55,598 bases of DNA from NCBI GenBank assembly GCA_002104985.1, contig MCGO01000239.1:1-55598 (forward strand), in the 5' to 3' direction. The position numbers and the translations under genes were made by a program. Below, piece by piece: positions 1-9,855 of the stretch. Origin of the DNA: Rhizoclosmatium globosum (taxonomy: Eukaryota; Chytridiomycota; Chytridiomycetes; Chytridiales; Chytriomycetaceae). The notes below the pieces were generated by a model, which had not been told where the DNA came from, did not search any database, and saw only the letters and a program-made list of their open reading frames with translations. Within the stretch, counting starts at the first letter, position 1; every line of letters begins with the position of its first letter.

Positions 1-160
1 CTATGATTTGGCTGGCTAAATGATATCACAAGGTGTATACACCGATTGAATTAACTTGGATGTCATTATATTATTGAAATCGAATTGACGAGATTAACAG
101 TATATCCGTGTCCCAGAATATAATGATCAAACGTACCCATATCCTAACAACTTAAATCCC

Positions 161-919
161 TCATGCATTCCCCGTCAGAATCCACTCTGCAACCCAAAAA
201 GCAAACGTGACAGTCGTACCTGATAATTTTTCAGCTACGTGATGGAAATAGATGGCGGTGCAGAGCAACATAAACCACCACAAGAACTGCAACCCATACG
301 CAAACCACAGAGTGTACTTTACAAACAAAGATTCGGCATTCCATAGAGTCGAACGACTCTGTTTCATCAAATAGGAGAATACCGGCATGAATCAAGAGGA
401 GACAGTGGCCAGAAATATCGAACCCAGTCCATTGACCACCTCCCTGCTTTCTGCACGGAGTACGCAGTAGTATAAACGAATTTGTAGAAAAGGTACCATT
501 GGTTTCCACTTGACATGAACCAGTTGCATGATAGACACGGTCCAAGAGCGAAAAGCCAAAGAACCACTGAGTCATAACGAACCAAAACAGCGTCGCAGCA
601 GCGTATTTCTTCAAACGGTGGATCGGAGAGAGGACAGTTGCGCGTTGAGCCGGCGTAAGGGATTTTGAAGGAGCAAGGAGGGAGGCTGCGATCAACAGCC
701 AGACGGAGAGGAGGTCCAGCCCCATGCATACTTTGCAAAGTAGACATTCAGAGGGTTTCTTTTGTTTGCGAGCCAGGTGTCAGTGCTAAGTGAGGGGGAG
801 AAGGAGGCAAAGATGCCCAGAGCGACTGTGATTGCATAGAGAAAGAGGATGCTTATAGAGAAGTAAGCGAAGGTAGTACTTCAGCCAAGTACATACTTGA
901 TGTGGCGAGTAGACAGCAT
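161..919 (-). CDS. FIT2: FIT2-like fat storage-inducing transmembrane protein (frame-disrupted)
   Basis: FIT2/Scs3 proteins are ER membrane acyl-CoA diphosphatases needed for lipid droplet budding. The reading from ATG at 919 has a short first exon, a 45-nt intron (GTATGT...ATAAG), then a membrane helix, the family motif NKRNPLNVYFAKYAWGWT, further helices, the signature GFDISGHCLLL with the first catalytic-type His, and AIYFHHVAEKLSG with the second. The frame changes near 705-715, right after the AWGWT motif, by one base. A second change lies near 325-385; it is either another one-base indel or an unusual 40-nt intron. Family identity is strong because both His motifs and the N-terminal motif are present in order. 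The breaks look like sequence errors, but true gene decay cannot be excluded from one copy. Confidence 0.8.
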
Positions 920-1044
920 GATACTAAATGAGGCACTGACCAATCGATGTTTCCACGAGAGATTTGTTCAACGTGGCTCAACTCAAGGGCGCCCAGAAAC
1001 ATACAAAAAATACATAATTTATTAATGCTGGGTCTAATCAGGAT

Positions 1045-1408
1045 TCAGTAGTCGTCCAGTTCATCGTCGTCGTCGTCGTCCGCGTCGTCGTCGTTGATTC
1101 TGAAGTCCGCGTCGTCGGCGTCGTCGGTCGAACTCTGCGTCGGGGCGGCGGCGGCGGCCGTTGCGCGCTTAGTCACATTAGTCAGAGTGGCGTCAATATC
1201 GGGCTTTGGCGGTGTGACTCACCAGCGACGGCTGCCCGCTCGTTTGAGTGCCCACGCCTTTCGAGCCAAGCGGCGCTGGTCCCGCTCGGCTGCGTATTCG
1301 CTGAAGCACCGTCCGTCTCGCCGCCTCGCGTGCGTCTAGATCACTGCTAAGCGTTGTTGGGCCAGGAAGCGCGGTGAGAACTGTTCGTGCAAGGGATGCT
1401 CCTGACAT
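1045..1408 (-). CDS. Small hypothetical protein with acidic C-terminal tail
   Basis: I do not recognise this gene. The proposed model starts at ATG 1408, has a 55-nt intron (1168-1222, GTGAGT...TAAG) and ends at TGA 1045-1047. The second exon encodes an Ala run followed by an Asp-rich tail ending DDDDDDELDDY, a composition common in chaperones, chromatin and ribosome-biogenesis proteins. The Asp codons form a GAC-type trinucleotide run. The splice sites keep frame, and the Asp-rich frame is open to a natural stop, which supports coding. A different frame of the first exon also gives plausible protein, so the N-terminal half is uncertain and the true start may lie further upstream. Confidence 0.35.
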
Positions 1409-1910
1409 TTGACCAAGAACTTAACTTTAAAAGTGAAAGTTTTCTTTAATTTGGAGTTGTAAAGTGAATATTGGTACTCAGCAAGATAATCCACATATGC
1501 AACAAGGGAGCCTTTCGACCAACAGTAAAATCTCAGCTCGTCTCCGGAACAACACAAATCCTTTATACCTCAACATTCTCAACACTACATCAACAAAGTA
1601 ACACTTAAATATGGAATTGAAAACTTCCAGTGTGGTGTCATTAAAATGTGATCCAGCTCCCGTATAGAGTTAAGAAAAATAAGTAGCTCCATGCATGACC
1701 CAAAAAGATGCACTGAATTGCAAAAGAAGGGGAAAGTTGTCTGAAAATCCCGCCATCTTATTAATACAAACAACAGAGGGTCGTAAGTTTGAAGCTAACA
1801 GGTTGGCCAAACTTTCCATAAACAGTCTGTTTGTCGATCCACCCTCACACCTTCATCCGTTTTGATGTTTATCTTGCAGAATTGGTCTTTGGCGATGGTG
1901 TGTAAGGCAA
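1409..1910. other. Intergenic stretch without a supported gene
   Basis: About 500 bases, AT-rich, with only short random frames on both strands. No tRNA-like T-loop, repeat or conserved motif was seen. Part of it may be upstream sequence or missed 5' exons of the minus-strand gene ending at 1045. Confidence 0.4.
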
Positions 1911-2240
1911 TCAAGATCGGTTTTCACGTATAATCTTGAAGCAAGAATAAAGGAAGCCATGATCGAATTTGTGTGGTTCATTCTCGATTAAAAAAGGTTC
2001 AGACATGCGCTTTGCAGGATTCGCATTCACTAAATCGACACCAGACAACGTATGGGTCGGAGAATCAATCAAATTCATTGAAATACGTGCAATCTTTGAC
2101 TCAGGCGCCTGTGAGACGTTGGATTTTGGAGTGGTGAGGTTGAAGAAATCGCCGTGGTTGTTGGCAGCGAATGAATTGTATTCATCCTGAGCGCGTTTCA
2201 CCCCAGTCTTTGCTGCTGGAGTACTCGATCCAGCTGTCAT
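1911..2240 (-). CDS. Small hypothetical protein, 109 aa
   Basis: A single open frame from ATG 2240 to a stop at 1911. The protein is hydrophilic, begins MTAGSSTPAAKTGVKRAQDE and has a Ser/Thr/Pro-rich N-terminal half with a basic patch, no membrane segment and no domain I recognise. Its composition resembles short disordered nuclear or cell-cycle regulators, but that is only an impression. It lies 290 bp downstream of the UTP13 stop, on the same strand. It could be a real small gene or one exon of a larger one. Confidence 0.35.
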   Translation of the reverse strand: MTAGSSTPAAKTGVKRAQDEYNSFAANNHGDFFNLTTPKSNVSQAPESKIARISMNLIDSPTHTLSGVDLVNANPAKRMSEPFLIENEPHKFDHGFLYSCFKIIRENRS

Positions 2241-2532
2241 TTCTTCAAAGTATTTCTTCGAAGGTATTGAACGCCACTTCTGTGACCTGCTGTGTCAAGG
2301 GACATCTTTAGCTGGCCCCATTCTCTTGGAGCGGCGTTGGTTCTTACATAAGTCAGGGATATGTTATGTTACTTATCAGTTGAAGAATTGATTGGCCAGC
2401 ACTGAAGTTTGCTACTTTTGTTTTTGGTATCTAATCTCAGATGACTGTCTAGTTACGTAAATAACGTATTCTTTTCGAGGGGTTCACAATACAGTCATGT
2501 ATTTATTGCAAGGTTTTCATTTTTACTTCAAA

Positions 2533-5298
2533 TTATGCCAGTTCTAGCTCACCAGCTCCACCCAACATATCATCCATCCGATCCAACGTGTAAGAAATCA
2601 AATAACTCTTCCGCAACATCTCATCTACATGTCCATAGTGTCGCTCGCTATACACATCAACGAGTCCAACAACTCCTTGACTTTCTTTGTTTTGAGCAAC
2701 TGTTCAGACGACTTATTGCTCATGATCAAATTTAACAGTAATTGAGCGATTGAGGCGTGTTTGAGTGTGTGTTCCAGTCTTTGATGTATCCCAGTAACTG
2801 CTCCAATTGTCCGGCTTCCATGTCTTTGATAACTTCGTCGACTGTGAAAAGTCCTGTCACACTGTTGGAATGGAGACGTGTCTTGTTGAGTTGACGGAAG
2901 AGTGTGAGTAACCTCATTGGCTTGTCAAGCTCAAGGGCGAGGATGATTGCGTTCTTGTAGTCTTTCTTTTTCAAGAAGTTGAGAAGGTCTTGTTCCCTGG
3001 ATAAAGTCACTGTTTAGCAAAGTATTCCAAATTTGAACACGCTAACTTACTTTGTAACCTTTTCGTTCGTAACTCTATCGTTCTCCTCCTGCTCCGCAAC
3101 AGTGCAGTCCTCCCACAGCGTGATTTTCGAGTCCGCGCCTCCAGAAACAACCAACGACTCATCCTGCTTCATAGAAAGCGCCCAGACTTTATCCTCATGT
3201 GCATCAAACGTATTGACACACTCATTATTCTTGATATTCCACAACTTGACAAGTCCATCCGATCCAGACGAAACCATCTGCATTCCCAACGATACGAATG
3301 ACACTTTCAAAACAGAGTTCAAGTGGCCTTCGAGAGTCTTGAGGCAGGAGTAGTCAGACATGGACCACAGTTTGATGGTTTTGTCTCCTGAGGATGTGAC
3401 GAGGACTTGGTCAACGGTAGAGAACTGGACGCACCAAACTCCACGCTTGTGACCTGTACAGGTACCGACTAGGGAGCCATCAACGGCGCTCCATACTTTC
3501 GCGGTTTTGTCTTGGGATCCTGTGGCAAAGATTCTGTCGTTGGGTGCAACGGCAATCGAGTTGATATCCTTCTCATGAGCTTGGAAAGTGTAACTAGACT
3601 TGAGTTTGATGGGCTCTGCAACCGTTTTCGCTTGTTTCTCTGTGAAGATGATGAGGAAAAGGACTTCAAAAACCAAAGGAAACTCACCAAGCTTCGAAAT
3701 ATCCCACACCTTGATTGTTCGGTCTGAACTTCCAGTCACCAAAAAACTGTTTGCCTTGCTCGAAAAAGCAACAGCACCAACAGCCTCTGTATGCCCGACA
3801 CAAGACCCAATCAACCCAAACTTCTCGTCTCCTCATTGAACCCCCAAATCAAACTCGAGTTATCCTTACTTCCACTCGCCAACAACCGTCCATCTTTACT
3901 ACGATCCAAACAAACAACCACATTCGAATGCCCATACAAGATATCACAGTTACTACTCTCCAAATCCATCACCTTGATCTGCTCACTATTGGACGCAACA
4001 GCCAACAAACTCTCATCCGGCGAAACGAACCGCACATCCACAATTTCCTCATTATACCCAACAATCTGATGCACGCGTTGCAATTCACTTGTCATATCGT
4101 AGAACAAAAAGTTGTGGTCCGTCGTAACAGCTACAAGCTGATGCTTGTCCTCGACAACGAGAACGTCAGAAATCTCGTGGGAAGCGTTTTGGTCTGAAGG
4201 TTGGGTCATGATGCAGTCGCCGGATTCAAGGTCCCAGAGACGGATGATTCCTTTTTCTCCGGCTGTGTATGCGATTCCAGAACAGTTTTTTATGGAGAGG
4301 GTTTTTGCGAGGTGGCGTTTGGAGACTTCGGGAATGAGGCCGACGGATTCCATGGACTTTTTTTGTTGAAACGTAAGTTAGTTGAAGAGGTTTCAAGATG
4401 AAGCAAAATACCTCATGTGTTGGAATGGTCTTTGTAAGTTCTCCAGTCTCAAGGTCCCATACGTTGAGAATCTTGTCACGACCTCCAGTCAAGAGGTAGG
4501 CAGCATCTGGGGAGAATGAAACTCCACGAACGACACTGACGTGACTATCAAGAATCCAAACACATCTTAAAAATATCAAGGTTAATAAGTTTACATTCTA
4601 AGTGGGAAACAACTCAACTGTTTCGTGCTCAGGTCCCAAACTCTCACTTTACAGTCATCACTCGCAGATGCAAGCAAAATATCATTCCCCTTCTTTCCAT
4701 TATAAAACGTGAGTGCTGAAATAACTCCATGGTGTCCCTTGAACAAGTGTGTAGCATGTCCACGGTCAACATCCCACACACGGATAGTAGAGTCTGCAGA
4801 TCCCGTCGCAACAAGCGTCGACGTCTTATCAAACGCCATACTGAGTACAGGAGCTTCATGAGCTTTCCAACTCCGCAACACCTGACCGTTTTCCAAGTCG
4901 ATGTAGTTGAGAAGGAGGGAACGGGTTGCAGAGACCAAGTGTTTTCCGTCAGGTTTCACTGCGAAACAGGTTACTTCGTCGGCTTCCTATTATGAGTCAT
5001 ATTGAAGGTCAGATGGATGCAGTGGTTTGGCAGCTTGGAACACGAACCCCGACGATCGCTAGTTCCACGTTTCCAGATTCAACGCCGAGGACATTGAGGT
5101 CTTTGTCGACAGAGGCAATGACAAAGGATCCAGGACGACCACCGGCGTTGTTGATGAGAGCTGTTTTGCCGCCAGTGTAGATTGGTGCGAAGGAGCGGAC
5201 AGCCTTGAAGCTGGAGTGATTAAAGTGCGAGTTAGTTTGAATCGCGTTCTGAGGAAGGTATTCAGTTACTTTGACTTCAGAATCGGTGCAGAGTCCAT
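2533..5298 (-). CDS. UTP13: UTP13/TBL3, WD40 subunit of the small-subunit processome
   Basis: UTP13 belongs to the UTP-B complex of the nucleolar SSU processome, which processes 18S pre-rRNA. ATG at 5298; several short introns were placed (for example 4988-5047 and one near 3660 with GTGAGT...CACAG). The protein has two tandem WD40 propellers, with WD blades such as GSQDKTAKVW, SSGDKTIKLW and GSDGLVKLW, and the family signature AHEKDINSIAVAPND. The C-terminal helical Utp13 domain follows (EQDLLNFLKKKDYKNAI...LLGYIKDWNT). Colinearity with human TBL3 is clear through the whole length. Three one-base frame changes are needed: near 3822 (one A missing in AGAAAG, restoring ETRKFGLIG), near 2755 and near 2655. 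After the last, the frame runs VYSERHYGHVDEMLRKSYL to a stop at 2533, as expected for the family C-terminus. Confidence 0.93.
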
Positions 5299-5380
5299 CG
5301 TCGTTCGTTGGTTGGTTTTGGTGAAAGGGATGTCGCAAAAAACAAAAACTAAAAAACGAGATTGTTCTATTCTCCTTTCT

Positions 5381-6580
5381 TCACTCCACTTCTGAACGAA
5401 GGTCATTTGCAGATGAATGATGACGAAGAATTCTGCTGAAAATGTTATCTACAATTCGAATGTCCTCAGATTCGTCGTAGAAGGACAGATCCACTTGCTG
5501 TGCTCCAATAAGAGCTATGGAAGAAGATACACTTGATGATTTATCGTCCTACGTCAGCATTTAGTAAGTTGGTGTGCAATTCGAAGGCAGTAGTAAAGGT
5601 TTAGAATATATCGGCGTACTCCGCTTGACAGAAATCGAAATACACTCCATTCGATTCCAATCTCACAAAGAGGAAAGAGAATTCTGAAGAATGTTGAAGA
5701 TATACCTTTGGAGTGGATGGAGAACGAGGATCCGCATCCTTTGCTTCAATATTTGAATTTGAATCGTGTGCCGAGAACAATTCCCGGATGGCTTCCATTG
5801 AAATAACATTCTTGTCGATTTTTGAAGCTGATGCGGGTACTTTAAAGTCAGACATGAGACCCTTTGTGAGTTTCATTGCAATAGTGACTTTGAGTGTGGC
5901 ATTGACTTTTGACTCCTGCAGTAGATATCTTCGTTCTACAGGAATTTGATGTGCTGCAAAGTCAGCGAGATTGATTGTGACTGAACCAACGTTCTCGACA
6001 GCACGACCAGCATTGAGTTCTTGTTTGATGACAAGGACGAGTTCGCATGGACTTAGGACGCCGTCGCGGTCCGTAGTTAGCACGACTTCGAATGCAGCAG
6101 CGGGATGGGAAGTGTTTGTGTTTGTGATTAAGGCAAGCGGGGTGGAGGGATCGTCTCTGTGGCTGTTGTCGTTGTTTGTCGCGGTTGAATTTGAAGTTGA
6201 AGAAGTTGAAGTTGTTGCAAGGGCCGCGTTCCAGGTGACTGCGAGTGAGTGAGTGAGTGAGTGAGTGGCAGAATAGAAGGTGTGCAAAGAAAGGAACCAA
6301 CCAGTGTGGTCCCGCACTGTCGCCCGGTGCGTTGTCCCACGCGCCCCAATTCCCGCCGTCGAAGAAGCGCCTGTGTTTCCTGCCGATCCAGCTGCGTACA
6401 CCCTGACACACACACTGCTTAACATCTCTCTCAATCGTATCACACTAAAAGAAAGGAAACACACCGCCACTTGGCAAAGTAGAATCCTGACACGTACGGC
6501 AAATTGTTGAGTTCGTTGATGACGCATTCGCACGAGAAGGTGACTTTCCGCCGTTTGTTGCTTTTGTTGGACGTTGCCAT
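5381..6580 (-). CDS. EEIG1/EHBP1-type N-terminal C2 domain protein
   Basis: This family (FAM102/EEIG1 and fungal relatives) carries an N-terminal C2 domain that binds membranes or small GTPases. ATG at 6580; exon 1 encodes KVTFSCECVINELNNLPYVS and FYFAKWR. The next exon supplies the link TVRDHT, joined by an intron containing a CACT repeat to VTWN. The third exon has SPCELVLVIKQE, VGSVTINLADF and the family core RRYLLQESKVNATLKVTI. A 158-nt intron then leads to a last exon (DDKSSSVSSS... DLSFYDESEDIRIVDNIF...) ending at 5381. All exons join in phase. The order of motifs matches the C2-NT family precisely. It shares a 69-bp divergent promoter with the mL53 gene. Confidence 0.75.
6242..6268. 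repeat. GAGT tetranucleotide microsatellite in an intron
   Basis: About six GAGT units lie just inside the 3' end of an intron of the EEIG1-type gene (CACT on the coding strand, next to the acceptor). It probably doubles as the pyrimidine-rich tract. Confidence 0.85.
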
Positions 6581-6649
6581 TCCTTCTCTTTCTTTCTTTC
6601 TTTCTTCGCTTTTTTTGTTACTCTTTCTTTCAACCAAAACAATCATCAA

Positions 6650-7447
6650 ATGGCTCCCGCCTTCCTCGCCTTTGTCGATAAGCTTGCTATCAACTTTGCT
6701 CCTATTGCGAAAAGCTCAAGATCTGCAAGGTATGCTAATGCCCAGGAATGTTCCTTCAAGATTGCGCTCTTCAGAGATCTTGAACACTACCCAATACCTT
6801 TGTATCAAATGAACTCTCTAACAAACTGTTACTGTATAGAACATTCTTGTTCCAAATCACAGCAGACGGACACAAGGACCTGAACCCAAAGCTGGCTCTT
6901 GCTGTCAACCAGAACGATTCAATCAGGAAACCTTCCATCGAAGTGACATACCGTGAGTACATGATCTGGAAGCATTAGATTGAAAAGGGCGGCGAAAGAG
7001 GGAAAATTCATTTACCAACAGTGGCTTCTCATGTATAACTGCAACTCATGGATATCTGGAAGGAAGTTGGACAAATTAAGCGTTAGAAAGTGGATTAACT
7101 GTTGAAACAAGTGTTGAGATGATGCTAGCGTATGTTGGGCTTTACATTCGATCGGGATTGAGTCCTATGTGTTATGGATGCCTGATTGGAGTAATCAAAT
7201 TGCTGCGGATTTGAAACTTCGCAGTACCGAATATGGATAAAGAATGGTGCTTCAGTGCATCAGAGGAATCCCTCTAGAACTCAGATACCTATTTAAATGC
7301 ACCGTAACTAAGCATATCTCTCCAACAGGCGACAAGAAGCACCTTGTCATTGAAAGCGGCTCTTTAAAAGTGGCAGATATAATGCGGGATATTCAAAAGC
7401 ACGCAAAGAAATTACAGCTCGAGGAGGACACCAAGAACTCTTCCTAA
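6650..7447 (+). CDS. MRPL53: Mitochondrial large-subunit ribosomal protein mL53
   Basis: mL53 (yeast Mrpl44) is a peripheral protein of the mitochondrial 54S/39S subunit with a thioredoxin-like fold. Three exons, 6650-6729, 6840-6952 and 7329-7447, join in phase to give 103 residues, close to the yeast protein's length. Recognisable parts are the N-terminal INFAPIAKSSRSARTFL (family pattern of F-x-P-F followed by R-T-F-L), the middle strand KPSIEVTY and the C-terminal helix SLKVADIMRDIQKHAKKL. No separate cleavable targeting peptide is obvious, as in the yeast homologue. The second intron (376 nt) is long for this window, and nothing else was recognised in it. Identity rests on colinear similarity of a short, divergent protein. 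Confidence 0.7.
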
Positions 7448-7568
7448 ATATTCACAATAGCAATTGGATGAACGGATGAAGGAATGTGCAATAAATGACA
7501 TCGTTTTATTAGGTTTTATTCAAGTTATTGTGATAATATTGTCGCAATAATCTTTTCACTAAAGTCAC

Positions 7569-7590
7569 GTTTTCGAACGAAGTCACGTTA
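7569..7590. promoter_or_regulatory. Repeated AGTCACGTT motif upstream of the bHLH gene
   Basis: The 9-mer AGTCACGTT occurs twice about 18 bases apart (near 7563 and 7581), separated by a TTTCGAACGA stretch. Each contains the CACGT core of an E-box half. The downstream gene encodes a bHLH protein with the residues expected to read CACGTG-like sites, so autoregulation is a possible inference only. Confidence 0.3.
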
Positions 7591-7647
7591 CTTTCCAAGG
7601 TGCGGCGATCACTTTGTTTATGCCTCATTTGTGGCTCTGTCATTGCA

Positions 7648-8677
7648 ATGGCGCTGGAAGCACGGCAGCACTCCTACAGTTCCTCCCAACGAAAGACTGT
7701 ACTTAAATCATCTCATGTAGATTACTATCAGTCTACCGCCTTAAGCAAGTCCGCTCTCTCATCTGATACTACATCAAAGAGTAAATAAAATAGCGAATGG
7801 TAAGATCTCGTTATCGAAGTGTCTGGTGCGCTAACTTGAATGTCTGAAGACTTCACAGCCAGCATCGCAGCAGCCACCGCTTCCCCGCTTCTCAGCGTCA
7901 CAGCAATTTGATTCTCACCAGCAAGAGCTGTTTTCAAACTACTTTCTTCTCGCTCCGCCGAAAGGATCTTCATCCACACCAAGTGGCAATCAACAACAAA
8001 ACAATCATTTAAACGGGACTTCAAATACAAACACAAATGGGACTGAAGCTGTTCCATCCCTTATACAAGATGGATCGTCTGCTCACTATGCACAAGATTT
8101 ACAACAGCAGCCACCCATACCCCCTTATCAGCCATTTCAGCAACATCCACATCACCACCAATCACACCAGCAAGGATATTTCAACAATATTCAACATATC
8201 CATCAACAGCAGCAACAAACCACCCAAACATCTGATGCCTCCCAACTTGAACAAAATCACCAAGAACCTCCGCCACATCCAGCCCCCGAAACCCCAACCT
8301 CAACAACCCCACCCTCCACCGCCAACAAAGTCGAAGCCGGAACCTCAGATTGGCACAAACAGAAAAAGGAAACCCACAAAGAAGTCGAACGCCGTCGGCG
8401 CGACGTCATCTCCAACGGAATCGACACGCTCGCTGATATGATCCCGTACGCTGAAAAGAAGAAGGGAAAAGTCGTTCAAGCTGCGGCCATGTACATCCGC
8501 GAGTTGAAGGAAGCTGAGGAAGAGAGAGTACAGCGGTGGGGTTTGGAAAAGGTGTTGGCGGAGCAAGCGATTCAGGAACTGTCGAATACCGTGCACCATC
8601 TGAGTGCAGAAAATATGGCGTTGTTGGAGAGGTTGAATATGGTGAGGGCAAGCGGTGCACCAAAGCGTCAGTATTCT

Positions 8678-8709
<32 letters not shown>

Positions 8710-8749
8710 CATTATGAATCAGGATAGCTCCAAGAAACGAAAAATGTAG
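7648..8749 (+). CDS. bHLH transcription factor, USF-like class
   Basis: The basic helix-loop-helix domain spans about 8360-8490. The basic region is THKEVERRRRDVISNGI with the His-Glu-Arg triplet that contacts E-boxes in USF/MAX-type factors; helix 2 is KVVQAAAMYIREL, followed by a long leucine-containing coil. The N-terminal half is Gln/His/Pro/Ser-rich and probably disordered. The C-terminus has a polyglutamine run (CAG/CAA codons near 8678-8707) and a basic KKRKM end that could be a nuclear signal. An intron probably ends before TTCACAG near 7855 (branch-like CTAAC, donor GTAAGA near 7801 or earlier), joining a short first exon starting at ATG 7648. That first exon is uncertain; the domain part is not. 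It is not a SREBP: the basic-region Tyr and the membrane segments of that family are absent. Confidence 0.8.
8678..8708 (+). repeat. CAG/CAA repeat (polyglutamine)
   Basis: About ten consecutive Gln codons, mixed CAG and CAA, in the C-terminal region of the bHLH factor. The mixed codons suggest selection for Gln rather than simple slippage. Confidence 0.9.
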
Positions 8750-8803
8750 ATAAAATTACTTAATTTGCTTCGACCCCTTCCACTCAACAAAAAAGATCCC
8801 CAA

Positions 8804-9670
8804 ATGAATTTGCTCCCATCTTCTTTCGAAGCCCTCACATCTCCGCAACTCTCCCTCTACCTTAGCCGCCTCGGTCTTGACCCTTCCATCCCTCTCTCAC
8901 CAACCGAAGAAACCCTCCAAACCCTCCTAACGGCACACGCAACAACCATTCCATGGGAAAACACATCCCTGTACCTCTCCCATAAGCCCCACCCCCTCTC
9001 CATCCCCGAAATCCTTGAAACCCTTGTCACAGAGCGCCGCGGATCATACTGCTTCCCAAACAACATCCTCCTCACATCCGCACTCAAATCGATCGGCTTC
9101 CAGGCGTACACAGGTGTTGCCCGACTTATGCATTGGAACGATGCAGAGAAGGGGTATGATGCTGATGCGCCTGTACATATGATTGTCTTTGTAGTGGTTG
9201 ATGGGGCTGTGTTTCTTGTTGATATGGACTTTAACCGAGTTTCGGTTCCGTTGCGGGTTTCGCATGGGGAAAGGGTTGTTTGTGCGGCGGGGGAAATCTT
9301 TGAGGTGCGGGAAGTTGGGGAGGGAGGTAATGGTGAAGGGTTTGTGTTGTGGTATGGCAGAGAAGGGGGTGAAGTGAAGCCATTTTATTGGTTTACGGTG
9401 AAGGAGTGCTGGAAAAAGGATTATGAAGTTATGAACTTTTATGTTGGAAATGAAAGGAAACACGAATTGCATAATGTGTTTTTGATTAGTCGAGATGTTG
9501 TGGGAGGAGGAAGAGTGAAAGTTGTGCAGAAAAAACTGTACAAGAGTGGAGAGAAGGGAGGAGTTGAAATGAAAACTTTGGAGGAATGGGTTCTGATGTT
9601 GATGAGGGAGTTTGGCGTTCATTTGAACGAAATTGAAATTGAGTCGGCGAAGCAACGATTATTTTCATAA
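8804..9670 (+). CDS. Arylamine N-acetyltransferase (NAT)
   Basis: NATs transfer an acyl group from acyl-CoA to arylamines and hydrazines through a Cys-His-Asp triad. The single-exon frame starts best at ATG 8804, giving 288 residues, the usual NAT size. The nucleophile lies in RRGSYCFPNN (Cys about 83), followed by VHMIVFV (His about 125) and FLVDMDFN (Asp about 140). IPWENTSLY near residue 50 is the conserved IPFEN-type motif. The usual Asp-Val-Gly-Phe motif reads Asp-Met-Asp-Phe here, and the usual GGxCxExN reads RGSYCFPNN, so substrate or acyl-CoA preference may be altered, as in divergent fungal NATs. It follows the bHLH gene by 54 bp on the same strand. Confidence 0.88.
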   Translation: MNLLPSSFEALTSPQLSLYLSRLGLDPSIPLSPTEETLQTLLTAHATTIPWENTSLYLSHKPHPLSIPEILETLVTERRGSYCFPNNILLTSALKSIGFQAYTGVARLMHWNDAEKGYDADAPVHMIVFVVVDGAVFLVDMDFNRVSVPLRVSHGERVVCAAGEIFEVREVGEGGNGEGFVLWYGREGGEVKPFYWFTVKECWKKDYEVMNFYVGNERKHELHNVFLISRDVVGGGRVKVVQKKLYKSGEKGGVEMKTLEEWVLMLMREFGVHLNEIEIESAKQRLFS

Positions 9671-9855
9671 AACCGCACGACAATAATAAGTTCTATTTTG
9701 AATTCATTTGTTGTTCCGGAATTCGTTACAGTAAAATTGAGAGTGCGTCGACAGTATCAACAAACTCAAACAATCAAACATAAAACCAAAATATAAATAA
9801 ATACAAATGAATTCAATTTTCTTTTTTTTTTCAACTTGCATTATTACTTATTATA

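Noticed and set aside
1060..1135. GTC/GAC trinucleotide run as a regulatory or unstable repeat
   Set aside because: It is explained by an Asp-rich acidic tail on the minus strand with mixed codons.
7648..8749. bHLH protein as the SREBP partner of SCAP
   Set aside because: The basic region lacks the SREBP-specific Tyr, and no membrane segments follow the domain.
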